DNA of 6,107 bases, from contig MFRJ01000014.1 in assembly GCA_001784535.1 (NCBI GenBank), forward strand, positions 1-6,107. The letters are read 5' to 3'. This document shows, one piece after another, positions 1-5,470 of this stretch. The DNA is from Candidatus Melainabacteria bacterium GWA2_34_9. GTDB lineage: Bacteria > Cyanobacteriota > Vampirovibrionia > Gastranaerophilales > UBA9971. Numbering within the stretch: the first letter of the stretch is position 1; each line of letters opens with the position of its first letter. The notes under the pieces were generated by a model. It was given only the letters and a program-made list of their open reading frames with translations, was not told the DNA's origin and did not search any database. Made by a program: the position numbers and the translations under genes.

Positions 1-649
1 AGTTCATTTAAAAATACTTTCAGTTGATTCTAAACAAAATAATCTTATATTGTCACACAGAAAAGTTGTATCGGAACAACAAGCAGAGCAAAGAAAAGAC
101 TTGTTTGAAAATATCCAGATCGGACAAATAGTTACAGGAGATGTTGTAAGGTTGGCTGACTTTGGTGCGTTTATTGATATAGGCGGAATAGATGGGTTGC
201 TTCCTCTATCGCAGATTTCATGGCGATGGGTTGATCATCCTGCTGATATACTTAAAGTCGGTGACAAGATAAAAGTTGAAATTATCGGTGTAGATGAAGA
301 AAAACAAAGAGTGAGTCTCAGTCTTAAGAGTCAGCAGCCTGATCCTTGGATTGAAGCTTCAAAAATTATAAAAGAAGGCGAAAAAATCAAAGGTAATGTA
401 ATAAGAATTAAACATTTTGGGGCATTTATAGAAGTTTATCCCGGTGTTGAAGCTTTATTACCTTACAAAGAACTTCTTGATTATCAAAATAAAACAGGAA
501 AAACCCTTCAGCAGGGCGATGAGATAGAAACCACAGTCGTAAGATTCTTCCCTGAAGATAGACGAATCAGTCTCAGTCTTTCTGATAACCCTCATTTTGA
601 ACATTCAGCAGATATACCGGAGCCTAAAGCTTCTGAAATAGAAGAATAA
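1..649 (+). CDS. rpsA: Ribosomal protein S1, C-terminal part (5' truncated by window edge)
   Basis: S1 is the mRNA-binding protein of the 30S subunit and helps load and unfold mRNA at initiation. The frame is open from the first complete codon at base 2 to TAA at 647-649 (215 visible residues), so the true start lies upstream. The TTG at 50 is internal: the residues before it (VHLKILSVDSKQNNLIL) are the last strands of a preceding S1 repeat. Two complete S1 OB-fold repeats follow, at about residues 40-109 (DFGAFIDIGG, GLLPLSQISW) and 125-195 (HFGAFIEV, ALLPYKELL), each ending in an R-[VI]-SLSL strand. The linker (LSHRKVVSEQQAEQR) and the DPW after the first full repeat match the LSRR...ER linker and DPW that I recall around repeats 3-4 of E. 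coli S1. A short acidic tail ends the protein. The total number of repeats cannot be seen. A terminator follows directly. Confidence 0.93.
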   Translation, partial: VHLKILSVDSKQNNLILSHRKVVSEQQAEQRKDLFENIQIGQIVTGDVVRLADFGAFIDIGGIDGLLPLSQISWRWVDHPADILKVGDKIKVEIIGVDEEKQRVSLSLKSQQPDPWIEASKIIKEGEKIKGNVIRIKHFGAFIEVYPGVEALLPYKELLDYQNKTGKTLQQGDEIETTVVRFFPEDRRISLSLSDNPHFEHSADIPEPKASEIEE

Positions 650-663
650 TTAAAAATATCTAT

Positions 664-697
664 AAAAGACGGCTGTTAAACAGCTGTCTTTTATTTT
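664..697 (+). terminator. Intrinsic terminator after rpsA
   Basis: A 12-bp stem (664-675 AAAAGACGGCTG paired with 681-692 CAGCTGTCTTTT, one G-U wobble) closes a 5-b loop (TTAAA). The 3' arm runs into TTTTATTTT. It begins 14 b after the rpsA stop codon. This is a textbook Rho-independent terminator and should separate rpsA transcription from rpsE. The A-tract on the 5' arm means it could also work, less well, in the reverse direction. Confidence 0.9.
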
Positions 698-747
698 ACA
701 AATATTAACAATAATTAAATTTTTATAATAAATCTGAATATAAATTC

Positions 748-784
748 TTGATTATTGATTATCTTTTTTGTTTATTATTAAATA
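748..784 (+). promoter_or_regulatory. Possible promoter for rpsE-rplO
   Basis: The spacer 698-839 must contain a promoter if the upstream terminator works. The best readable candidates are TTGATT (748-753) with TATTAT (773-778) at a 19-b spacing, or TTGATT (755-760) with TAAATA (779-784) at 18 b. The surrounding DNA is so AT-rich that chance matches are likely. The existence of a promoter here is more secure than its exact position. Confidence 0.3.
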
Positions 785-823
785 TTCTTATTAAGATTGT
801 AATGATTAGTATAAATATATAAA

Positions 824-830
824 AGAGAGG
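824..830 (+). promoter_or_regulatory. Shine-Dalgarno site fixing the rpsE GTG start
   Basis: AGAGAGG lies 9 b upstream of the GTG at 840. It supports the non-ATG start, since the first in-frame ATG lies only at the far 3' end of the gene, well inside conserved S5 sequence. Confidence 0.75.
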
Positions 831-839
831 CTTAAATCT

Positions 840-1391
840 GTGGAAGAACAAGTAAAACGCGGTCGCCGCAAAACTGAAGAACCTAAAGAAGAATTTGCCG
901 GAGCTAAAGCTGGTGGCGAATGGCGTGAAAGAGTACTTCAAATCAGAAGAGTAACAAAAGTAGTAAAAGGCGGAAAAAAATTAAGCTTTAGAGCTGTTGT
1001 TGTTGTCGGTGACGGACAAGGCAGCGTTGGAATAGGCTGTGGAAAATCCAATGAAGTTATTGGCGCTATCCAAAAAGCTATTATTGAAGCCAGAAAAAAT
1101 CTTATTAAAGTGCCTATCTTCAAGAAAACAATTCCACATCCAATCACCGCAAAAGCAGGAGCAGGAAAAGTTTTATTAAAACCAGCTGCTGAAGGTACCG
1201 GAGTTATTGCAGGCGGTTCTGCAAGATCTGTATTAGAATTGGCAGGAATAGAAAATATTTTATGTAAATCATTAGGTTCAGATTCTCCGTTAAATGCTGC
1301 AAGAGCAACAATTCAAGCACTTTCAGAGTTAAGATTGTTCTCTGCTGTAGCAAAAGAAAGAGGATTAACCTTACACGAAATGTTAAATTAA
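840..1391 (+). CDS. rpsE: 30S ribosomal protein S5
   Basis: S5 is a 30S subunit protein next to S4 and S8. It contributes to decoding accuracy and to the mRNA entry channel. The 183-residue product has the N-terminal double-stranded-RNA-binding-like S5 domain at about residues 28-91 (EWRERVLQIRRV, VVKGGKKLSFRAVVVVGDG, GIGCGKSNEV) and the C-terminal S5 domain at about 105-175 (AAEGTGVIAGGSARSVLELAG, SPLNAARATIQAL). Before the S5 domain is a charged extension of about 27 residues (KRGRRKTEEPKEE), somewhat longer than in the E. coli protein, which has about 167 residues overall. The GTG start is supported by the SD at 824-830. The sequence resembles cyanobacterial S5. rplO follows after 21 b, so the two are co-transcribed. 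Unusually, rplR (L18) is not upstream; rpsA and its terminator are. Confidence 0.97.
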   Translation: MEEQVKRGRRKTEEPKEEFAGAKAGGEWRERVLQIRRVTKVVKGGKKLSFRAVVVVGDGQGSVGIGCGKSNEVIGAIQKAIIEARKNLIKVPIFKKTIPHPITAKAGAGKVLLKPAAEGTGVIAGGSARSVLELAGIENILCKSLGSDSPLNAARATIQALSELRLFSAVAKERGLTLHEMLN

Positions 1392-1412
1392 TTAATAAAA
1401 AGGTAATAAGCA

Positions 1413-1868
1413 ATGGAAACAACAGAAATTAGGATAGAAGATTTAAGACCGGCTGAAGGTGCTACAAAGAAAAGAAAACGTGTAGGACGCGGACGCGCAT
1501 CAGGCCACGGTAAAACTTCTACAAGAGGACATAACGGTGAAGGTCAGCGTTCAGGCTGCAGCAGAAAAATCGGTTTTGAAGGCGGACAAATGCCTGGTTA
1601 CAGAAAAACCCCTAAATTGGACGGTTTTAGATCCCTTAGTAGAATTGTTTTCGCTGAAATTAATATAGCTAAAATTGCTGATATGAAAGAAGATGAAATT
1701 GACCTTGATGTGTTAAAAGCAAAAGGTTTATACGGCAAAAAATATGATGAATTAAGAATACTTGGCAACGGCGAATTAAAAAGAAAAGTAACCGTTAAAG
1801 CAAGACATTTTACTAAATCAGCAAAAGAAAAAATTGAAGCAGCAGGCGGCAAAGCTTTAATAGTTTAA
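1413..1868 (+). CDS. rplO: 50S ribosomal protein L15
   Basis: L15 binds 23S rRNA and enters late in 50S assembly. The 151-residue product has normal family length. The basic N-terminal extension that threads into rRNA is present at residues 19-52 (KKRKRVGRGRASGHGKTSTR), followed by the conserved FEGGQMPGYRKTPK at 55-68. The C-terminal globular domain carries the L15 signature region at about 114-146 (LRILGNGELKRKV ... SAKEKIEAAGG). The ATG at 1413 has an AAAAAGG Shine-Dalgarno site (1397-1403) 9 b upstream. It follows rpsE by 21 b with no rpmD (L30) gene between them. A palindromic element begins 7 b after the stop codon. Confidence 0.97.
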   Translation: METTEIRIEDLRPAEGATKKRKRVGRGRASGHGKTSTRGHNGEGQRSGCSRKIGFEGGQMPGYRKTPKLDGFRSLSRIVFAEINIAKIADMKEDEIDLDVLKAKGLYGKKYDELRILGNGELKRKVTVKARHFTKSAKEKIEAAGGKALIV

Positions 1869-1874
1869 TATTAT

Positions 1875-1961
1875 TGTCATTCTGAGTGATGTGAAGAATT
1901 TGTATAGATTTAAAGTCTATTGTTGACGTGAATTCTTTTACTAAAAACCCTCAGAATGACA
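1875..1961. repeat. Imperfect palindrome with perfect 12-b terminal arms (MITE/REP-like)
   Basis: TGTCATTCTGAG at 1875-1886 is the exact reverse complement of CTCAGAATGACA at 1950-1961. Two further paired segments are nested inside: AAGAATT (1894-1900) with AATTCTT (1931-1937), and ATAGA (1904-1908) with TCTAT (1916-1920) around a 7-b loop. The whole 87 b can therefore fold into one interrupted hairpin. The arm plus its inner flank (CATTCTGAG ... GAAGAAT) resembles a dispersed palindromic repeat seen in many unrelated bacterial genomes; that resemblance is from memory. There is no open reading frame inside, and no T-run after the 3' arm beyond TTTT at 1962-1965. It occupies most of the 136-b gap between rplO and secY. 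Confidence 0.8.
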
Positions 1962-2004
1962 TTTTAGTTTAAAAACCACTTGGGGTATATTTGAGGAGTA
2001 ATTT

Positions 2005-3330
2005 ATGTCTAAAATAAAAATGCCTACGACTGATGAAGTAGCAGGAATGTGGCAGGCATCGGGGCTAAAAGAAAAATTACTATTTACTTTTGCGATGATA
2101 GCAATTTTTAGATTTGGCGTACAGATTCCTATATTCGGAATAGATAATGCGGAATTATTAACTTCCGGTAAAATGGGTGATCTCGTTGGGTTTCTGGATA
2201 TTTTTACCGGCGGTGCATTAGGAAAAGTTTCTATATTCGCATTAGGTATCGGTCCATATATCACAGCTTCAATCATTATGCAGCTTCTTGCTGCTGCTGT
2301 ACCGGCTCTTGAAAAACTTCAAAAAGAAGAAGGCGAAGCCGGAAGAAGAAAACTTTCACAATACACAAGGTATTTCACGGTAATATTGTCTGTATTCCAG
2401 TCAACAGTATTTTTAACATATTTAAGCAAAATGGGCATGCTCTCTCCTGATGGTATACCTGCTTTGAATTTTATAGGTTCAATTTTAACTCTTACCGCCG
2501 GTACAATGTTTATTATGTGGCTTGCTGAACTTATTACTGAAAATGGCATCGGTAACGGAGCATCTATTTTAATTTTTATTGGTATTATTTCCAGAATACC
2601 GTCATATTTCGGAGCAACGGGGCAGTTAGTTGGCGGTAACACAGGAATGGCATTTGGATTAGTTTTACTGATTGCAATTTTCCTTGCTACTCTCGTATTG
2701 ATTGTTATAATGCAGGAAGCAATGAGAAAAGTAGTTATAGTAAATGCCAGAAGACAAGTAGGAAATAAAGTTTATGGCGGAGTGAATACTCATATTCCTT
2801 TTAAACTTAACCCTGGCGGGGTAATGCCTATAATTTTTGCAGTAGCTATTCTGCTTTTCCCGACCACAATACTTAGTTTACTTAGCAAAGGCAATATGCC
2901 GGAAACCTTAAAAAATATTATAGATTTTATAAGTAATGATCTGTTATCAGGATATTCATATTATATTATTTATTTCTTGTTAATAGTCGGTTTAACTTTC
3001 TTTTACGCTTCAATTATGCCGAATATGCAGCCAAAAGAAATTGCAAATAATTTGAAAAAATACGGAAGCTCCATCCCTGGAATCAAACCAGGCAAACCTA
3101 CAGCAGATGCACTTGATAAAATTCTCAGCAGGGTTACATTCATCGGAGCTTTAGGGCTTGGAATAATCGCGCTTGTTCCGGGTATTGCAACACAGGCTAC
3201 ACATATTACACCTTTACAGGGATTAGGCTCAACCTCTTTAATCATTATGGTCGGGGTTGCGCTTGATTTTATAAATCAGATAAAAACACATTTGTTAGCT
3301 AGACAATATGAAGGATTTTTAAAACAATGA
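2005..3330 (+). CDS. secY: Preprotein translocase subunit SecY
   Basis: SecY is the pore subunit of the SecYEG channel in the cytoplasmic membrane. It passes unfolded proteins driven by SecA or the ribosome. The 441 residues fit the family, with ten hydrophobic segments at roughly 23-45, 75-98, 121-140, 156-178, 183-198, 214-236, 271-292, 316-337, 375-393 and 404-424. Both SecY signatures are present: GIGPYITASIIMQLL (81-95) in TM2, and AELITENGIGNGASILIF (174-191) across TM4-5. The cytoplasmic loop EKLQKEEGEAGRRK (103-116) and the motif GFLDIF (62-67) are strongly cyanobacterial in style. In the C5 loop (about 340-372) the usual IPGIRPG reads IPGIKPG, placing Lys361 at the conserved Arg. The ATG has GAGGAG (1993-1998) 6 b upstream. 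The stop overlaps the adk start in ATGA, so the two are translationally coupled. Confidence 0.98.
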   Translation: MSKIKMPTTDEVAGMWQASGLKEKLLFTFAMIAIFRFGVQIPIFGIDNAELLTSGKMGDLVGFLDIFTGGALGKVSIFALGIGPYITASIIMQLLAAAVPALEKLQKEEGEAGRRKLSQYTRYFTVILSVFQSTVFLTYLSKMGMLSPDGIPALNFIGSILTLTAGTMFIMWLAELITENGIGNGASILIFIGIISRIPSYFGATGQLVGGNTGMAFGLVLLIAIFLATLVLIVIMQEAMRKVVIVNARRQVGNKVYGGVNTHIPFKLNPGGVMPIIFAVAILLFPTTILSLLSKGNMPETLKNIIDFISNDLLSGYSYYIIYFLLIVGLTFFYASIMPNMQPKEIANNLKKYGSSIPGIKPGKPTADALDKILSRVTFIGALGLGIIALVPGIATQATHITPLQGLGSTSLIIMVGVALDFINQIKTHLLARQYEGFLKQ

Positions 3331-3986
3331 CAACGAGAGTGATTTTTTTAGGCGCACCGGGTTGCGGCAAAGGCACACAGGCAAGTCAATTAGCAAAACT
3401 TCTTAATATACCTCACATAGATACAGGAAGTATGCTTAGAGAAGAAATAGCATTACAGTCAGAAGAAGGCAAACTTGCTGAATCTTTTATGAATCAAGGT
3501 CAGCTTGCTCCTGCGACACTGGTTGTAAGAATTATCAAAAACAGATTATTAAGAGATGACGCGCAAAAAGGCTTTATTCTTGATGGTTTTCCAAGAAGCC
3601 CTGAACAAGCTCAAATGTTTGAAGATATTATGAGCGAAACAGGAATTGTAATTCAACATGTATTAAACATTGAAGTTGATGAAAATATTCTTATAGACAG
3701 AATGGCTTTCAGAAAATCATGCGTTTGCGGAGAAAAATATAATACAAAATTCAAAGCTCCGAAAGTTGAGGATGTTTGCGACAAATGCGGCGCAGCTTTA
3801 ACTCAAAGAGCCGATGATAATGTAGAAACCGCTGCAAAAAGAATTGAAACATACAAAAAAGAAACTGAACCGCTTATAAATTATTACACAGAGAAAAATC
3901 TTGTAAGAAATGTCAATGGCAATCAAGAAATTGATAAAATTCTTGCAGATATTCTTTCTGTATTGGGCGTTTCAGCTGTAAAATAA
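3327..3986 (+). CDS. adk: Adenylate kinase, long form with Cys4 lid
   Basis: This cytosolic enzyme interconverts ATP + AMP and 2 ADP. Its 219 residues match the long bacterial form. The P-loop is GAPGCGKGTQ at 9-18. The AMP-binding region includes DTGSMLRE (32-39) and DGFPRSPEQA (86-95). The lid runs from about 124 to 162 and ends in the conserved RADDN (161-165). Four lid cysteines (132, 134, 151, 154) point to a structural zinc site like that of Gram-positive and many other bacterial enzymes. The first pair is spaced C-X-C rather than the usual C-X2-C, one residue short. The start overlaps the secY stop by 4 b (ATGA), with AAGGA at 3311-3315 as a distant SD. The secY-adk order is standard in many bacteria. 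Confidence 0.97.
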   Translation: MTTRVIFLGAPGCGKGTQASQLAKLLNIPHIDTGSMLREEIALQSEEGKLAESFMNQGQLAPATLVVRIIKNRLLRDDAQKGFILDGFPRSPEQAQMFEDIMSETGIVIQHVLNIEVDENILIDRMAFRKSCVCGEKYNTKFKAPKVEDVCDKCGAALTQRADDNVETAAKRIETYKKETEPLINYYTEKNLVRNVNGNQEIDKILADILSVLGVSAVK

Positions 3987-3987
3987 T

Positions 3988-4737
3988 ATGATTACCCGCA
4001 AATCCAGATACGAAATAAATCTTATGAAATCAGCCGGCAGTATAGTGGCTGAAGTTCATAATACGTTAAAAGAACTGATAATGCCGGGGGTTTCAACGTA
4101 TGAACTGGATGAAATTGCAGAAAAAATAATTCTCAAAAATAAAGCAATTCCTGCTTTTAAAGGTTACCACGGTTATCCTGCGACAATTTGTGCTTCGATT
4201 AATGAAAAAGTGGTTCATGGGATTCCTTCCAAAGAAACTTTTCTGGAGGAAGGCGATATTATAAGTATTGATGTTGGTGCTGTTTATAAAGGAATGGTGG
4301 GCGATTCTGCGCTCACGCATCCTGTTGGGCATATAACGGGCGAACTTAAACAGCTTCTAGAAGTAACAAATCGGGCACTTTTTGATGCGATTGAAAAAAT
4401 GGTAGCTGGCAATAGGCTCTACGAAACTGTATCAGCAGCCATTGAAGATAGAGCTAATCTTCATGGATACGGCATTGTTAAGCAATATGGCGGACATGGT
4501 GTTGGAAAAGCAATGCATGAAGATCCATTTTTGTATAATTTCAGGACAGGTGATCCTGGTCCTGAACTAAAAACAGGTATGGTCATAGCAATAGAACCTA
4601 TGTTTAATCTTGGAACAGGAGCTGTTCATGTTTTGGAAGATAATTGGACTGTAGTTACAGATGATGGCAGGCCTTCAGCTCATTTTGAACATACTGTTCA
4701 TGTTTCAAACGATGGTCCTGAAATTTTGACTTTATAA
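3988..4737 (+). CDS. map: Methionine aminopeptidase, type I
   Basis: This cytosolic metalloprotease removes the initiator Met from nascent proteins whose second residue is small. The 249 residues form a single pita-bread domain without the N-terminal zinc finger extension of some homologues. The five metal ligands are visible: Asp95 (SIDVG), Asp106 (GDSA), His170 (GGHGVGKAMHEDP), Glu203 (IEPMF) and Glu234 (HFEHT). The substrate-contacting His77 (VVHGIP) and His177 are also present, so the enzyme should be active. The ATG lies only 1 b after the adk stop, and I see no Shine-Dalgarno sequence before it (upstream is CAGCTGTAAAATAAT). Translation probably depends on ribosomes finishing adk. map is the last gene before a probable terminator. 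Confidence 0.97.
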   Translation: MITRKSRYEINLMKSAGSIVAEVHNTLKELIMPGVSTYELDEIAEKIILKNKAIPAFKGYHGYPATICASINEKVVHGIPSKETFLEEGDIISIDVGAVYKGMVGDSALTHPVGHITGELKQLLEVTNRALFDAIEKMVAGNRLYETVSAAIEDRANLHGYGIVKQYGGHGVGKAMHEDPFLYNFRTGDPGPELKTGMVIAIEPMFNLGTGAVHVLEDNWTVVTDDGRPSAHFEHTVHVSNDGPEILTL

Positions 4738-4747
4738 TTTTTATCAA

Positions 4748-4761
4748 ATTCATATATGAAT
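4748..4761. repeat. 14-b perfect palindrome after map
   Basis: ATTCATATATGAAT reads the same on both strands and lies 10 b after the map stop codon. It could be a small operator or an mRNA-end structure, but a short AT-only-centre palindrome in such AT-rich DNA may be chance. No function is assigned. Confidence 0.3.
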
Positions 4762-4776
4762 AAATGTAAAACTTTT

Positions 4777-4819
4777 AATTCAAATAATTAGAAATATTTT
4801 TTTGATTATTTGAATTTTT
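4777..4819 (+). terminator. Probable AT-rich intrinsic terminator after map
   Basis: AATTCAAATAAT (4777-4788) pairs perfectly with ATTATTTGAATT (4805-4816). The stem continues inward through 4789-4794 and 4799-4804 with two G-U pairs, giving about 18 bp around a TATT loop. The 3' arm runs into TTTTT (4815-4819). The stem has almost no GC, so it is weaker than its length suggests. Its place between map and a good promoter supports a terminator role. Confidence 0.55.
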
Positions 4820-4883
4820 AAGTAATCATTGGTTTTAAAATCGAGGTTTTGTACTTTTGATTTAAGATTGAGTGCATTATAAC

Positions 4884-4911
4884 TTGTCAAATAATATGTT
4901 CATTGTAGAAT
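4884..4911 (+). promoter_or_regulatory. Probable sigma70-type promoter for infA-rpmJ
   Basis: TTGTCA (4884-4889) and TAGAAT (4906-4911) each differ from the consensus -35 and -10 boxes at one position and are 16 b apart. Transcription would start near 4918, leaving a leader of about 40 b before infA. A second weaker candidate upstream is TTGATT (4857-4862) with TATAAC (4878-4883), spacing 15. Together with the hairpin at 4777-4819 this suggests infA begins a new transcription unit. Confidence 0.55.
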
Positions 4912-4957
4912 CAAAGTTAGAATGTAATTTTATGGGAAAAAATATTCCGAGGTATTA

Positions 4958-5173
4958 ATGTCAAAAGAAACAATAGAATTTGAAGGAACAATAATAGAAT
5001 CCCTACCAAATGCTATGTTTAAGGTAAAACTTGAAAACGATCATATGGTGTTGGCGCATATTTCCGGAAAAATCAGAAAAAACTTTATAAGAATTCTGCC
5101 CGGAGATAAAGTTAAAGTCGAATTGACTCCTTATGACTTAACCCGCGGAAGAATTACATATAGGCTGAAATAA
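4958..5173 (+). CDS. infA: Translation initiation factor IF-1
   Basis: IF-1 binds the 30S A site during initiation and works with IF-2 and IF-3. The 71-residue product is one residue shorter than the typical 72 and is a single S1-like OB fold. Conserved stretches are EFEGTIIESLPNAMFKV (7-23), VLAHISGKIRKNFIRILPGD (31-50) and the C-terminal PYDLTRGRITYR (58-69). The ATG has GAGGT (4949-4953) as a close SD, 4 b away. rpmJ follows 24 b after the stop. The infA-rpmJ-rpsM-rpsK order is the classic alpha-operon arrangement. An 8-codon open frame (4932-4958) ends in TAATG, overlapping this start by one base. Confidence 0.97.
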   Translation: MSKETIEFEGTIIESLPNAMFKVKLENDHMVLAHISGKIRKNFIRILPGDKVKVELTPYDLTRGRITYRLK

Positions 5174-5182
5174 TAAAAAATC

Positions 5183-5188
5183 GAGAGG
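5183..5188 (+). promoter_or_regulatory. Shine-Dalgarno site fixing the rpmJ GTG start
   Basis: GAGAGG lies 9 b before GTG 5198-5200. It supports a GTG start, which gives exactly the 37-residue L36 expected for the family. No in-frame ATG is available nearby. Confidence 0.75.
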
Positions 5189-5197
5189 ATATTAATC

Positions 5198-5311
5198 GTG
5201 AAAGTCAGAACATCTGTTAAGAAAATTTGCGATAAATGCAAATCAATCAAAAGAAAAGGAAGAGTAGCAGTTATCTGTGAAAACCCAAAACATAAACAAA
5301 GACAGGGATAA
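5198..5311 (+). CDS. rpmJ: 50S ribosomal protein L36 (zinc-ribbon type)
   Basis: L36 is a very small 50S protein that binds 23S rRNA. The 37-residue frame opens with GTG and reads MKVRTSVKKICDKCK, ending in CENPKHKQRQG. This matches the family in length and at nearly every position. The zinc ligands of the C+ form are all present: Cys11, Cys14, Cys27 and His32. It is preceded by infA (24-b gap) and an SD at 5183-5188. Having the Cys3His form means ribosome assembly here should bind zinc at L36. Downstream lie a hairpin and a long AT-rich spacer before rpsM. Confidence 0.97.
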   Translation: MKVRTSVKKICDKCKSIKRKGRVAVICENPKHKQRQG

Positions 5312-5354
5312 AAACAATTCAGTTTAAGGAAATCAAATAAATTAATATTGAATG

Positions 5355-5396
5355 CAAGTTCATATATAAATTTATTTATGTACTTGAATGTTTTTT
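5355..5396 (+). terminator. Possible terminator or attenuator hairpin after rpmJ
   Basis: Bases 5355-5367 (CAAGTTCATATAT) pair with 5374-5386 (ATTTATGTACTTG) except for two T-T mismatches, leaving a 6-b loop (AAATTT). T6 follows at 5391-5396 and a further T-run at 5400-5404. The stem is imperfect and AT-rich, with four bases between stem and T-run, so termination is probably partial. It may tune rpsM-rpsK output relative to infA-rpmJ, or mark an RNA-processing site. Confidence 0.45.
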
Positions 5397-5411
5397 ATGT
5401 TTTTATTAACT

Positions 5412-5417
5412 TATAAT
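5412..5417 (+). promoter_or_regulatory. Possible -10 box of an rpsM promoter
   Basis: A perfect TATAAT sits 60 b before the rpsM start, just after the hairpin. The hexamer 17 b upstream (TGTTTT, 5389-5394) is a poor -35. A better one, TTGAAT (5384-5389), is 22 b away, which is too far. No extended -10 (TGn) precedes it. The position after a terminator-like hairpin is suggestive, but the evidence is weak. Confidence 0.35.
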
Positions 5418-5463
5418 TTAAACCTGTGTAATTAATCAGCGGTAAAAAATAAACTAGAGGAAT

Positions 5464-5470
5464 AAAGGAG
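5464..5470 (+). promoter_or_regulatory. Strong Shine-Dalgarno site of rpsM
   Basis: AAAGGAG lies 6 b before the rpsM ATG at 5477. It is the best anti-SD match in the window and confirms the start. Confidence 0.75.

Noticed and set aside
724..729. Perfect TATAAT between rpsA and rpsE
   Set aside because: The nearest -35-like hexamers are TTTACA (23 b away) and TTAACA (13 b away), both at unusable spacing, so I did not call it a promoter.
650..839. Searched the larger gaps (650-839, 1869-2004, 4738-4957, 5312-5476) for tRNA, small RNA, riboswitch, CRISPR or phage attachment sites
   Set aside because: I found no cloverleaf, repeat-spacer array or recognisable aptamer. The gaps hold only the hairpins and promoter-like boxes listed.
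759..941. Minus-strand open frame in the rpsE leader
   Set aside because: Its low-complexity Phe/Ile/Lys-rich product reflects AT-rich DNA, and it overlaps the rpsE start region antisense. No gene is supported.
1598..1852. Minus-strand open frame inside rplO; similar ones lie inside rpsE, secY (2319-2642, 3003-3245) and map (4093-4332)
   Set aside because: All lie fully or mostly antisense to well-supported conserved genes and show no family motifs.
1941..2276. 111-codon minus-strand open frame across the start of secY and the palindrome
   Set aside because: It is antisense to a certain gene, its product resembles no family, and it has no SD. It arises from the codon pattern of secY.
5348..5390. 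Direct repeat TTGAATG at 5348-5354 and 5384-5390 flanking the hairpin after rpmJ
   Set aside because: Seven bases is too short to argue for a target-site duplication in AT-rich DNA, and there is no element-like sequence between the copies.
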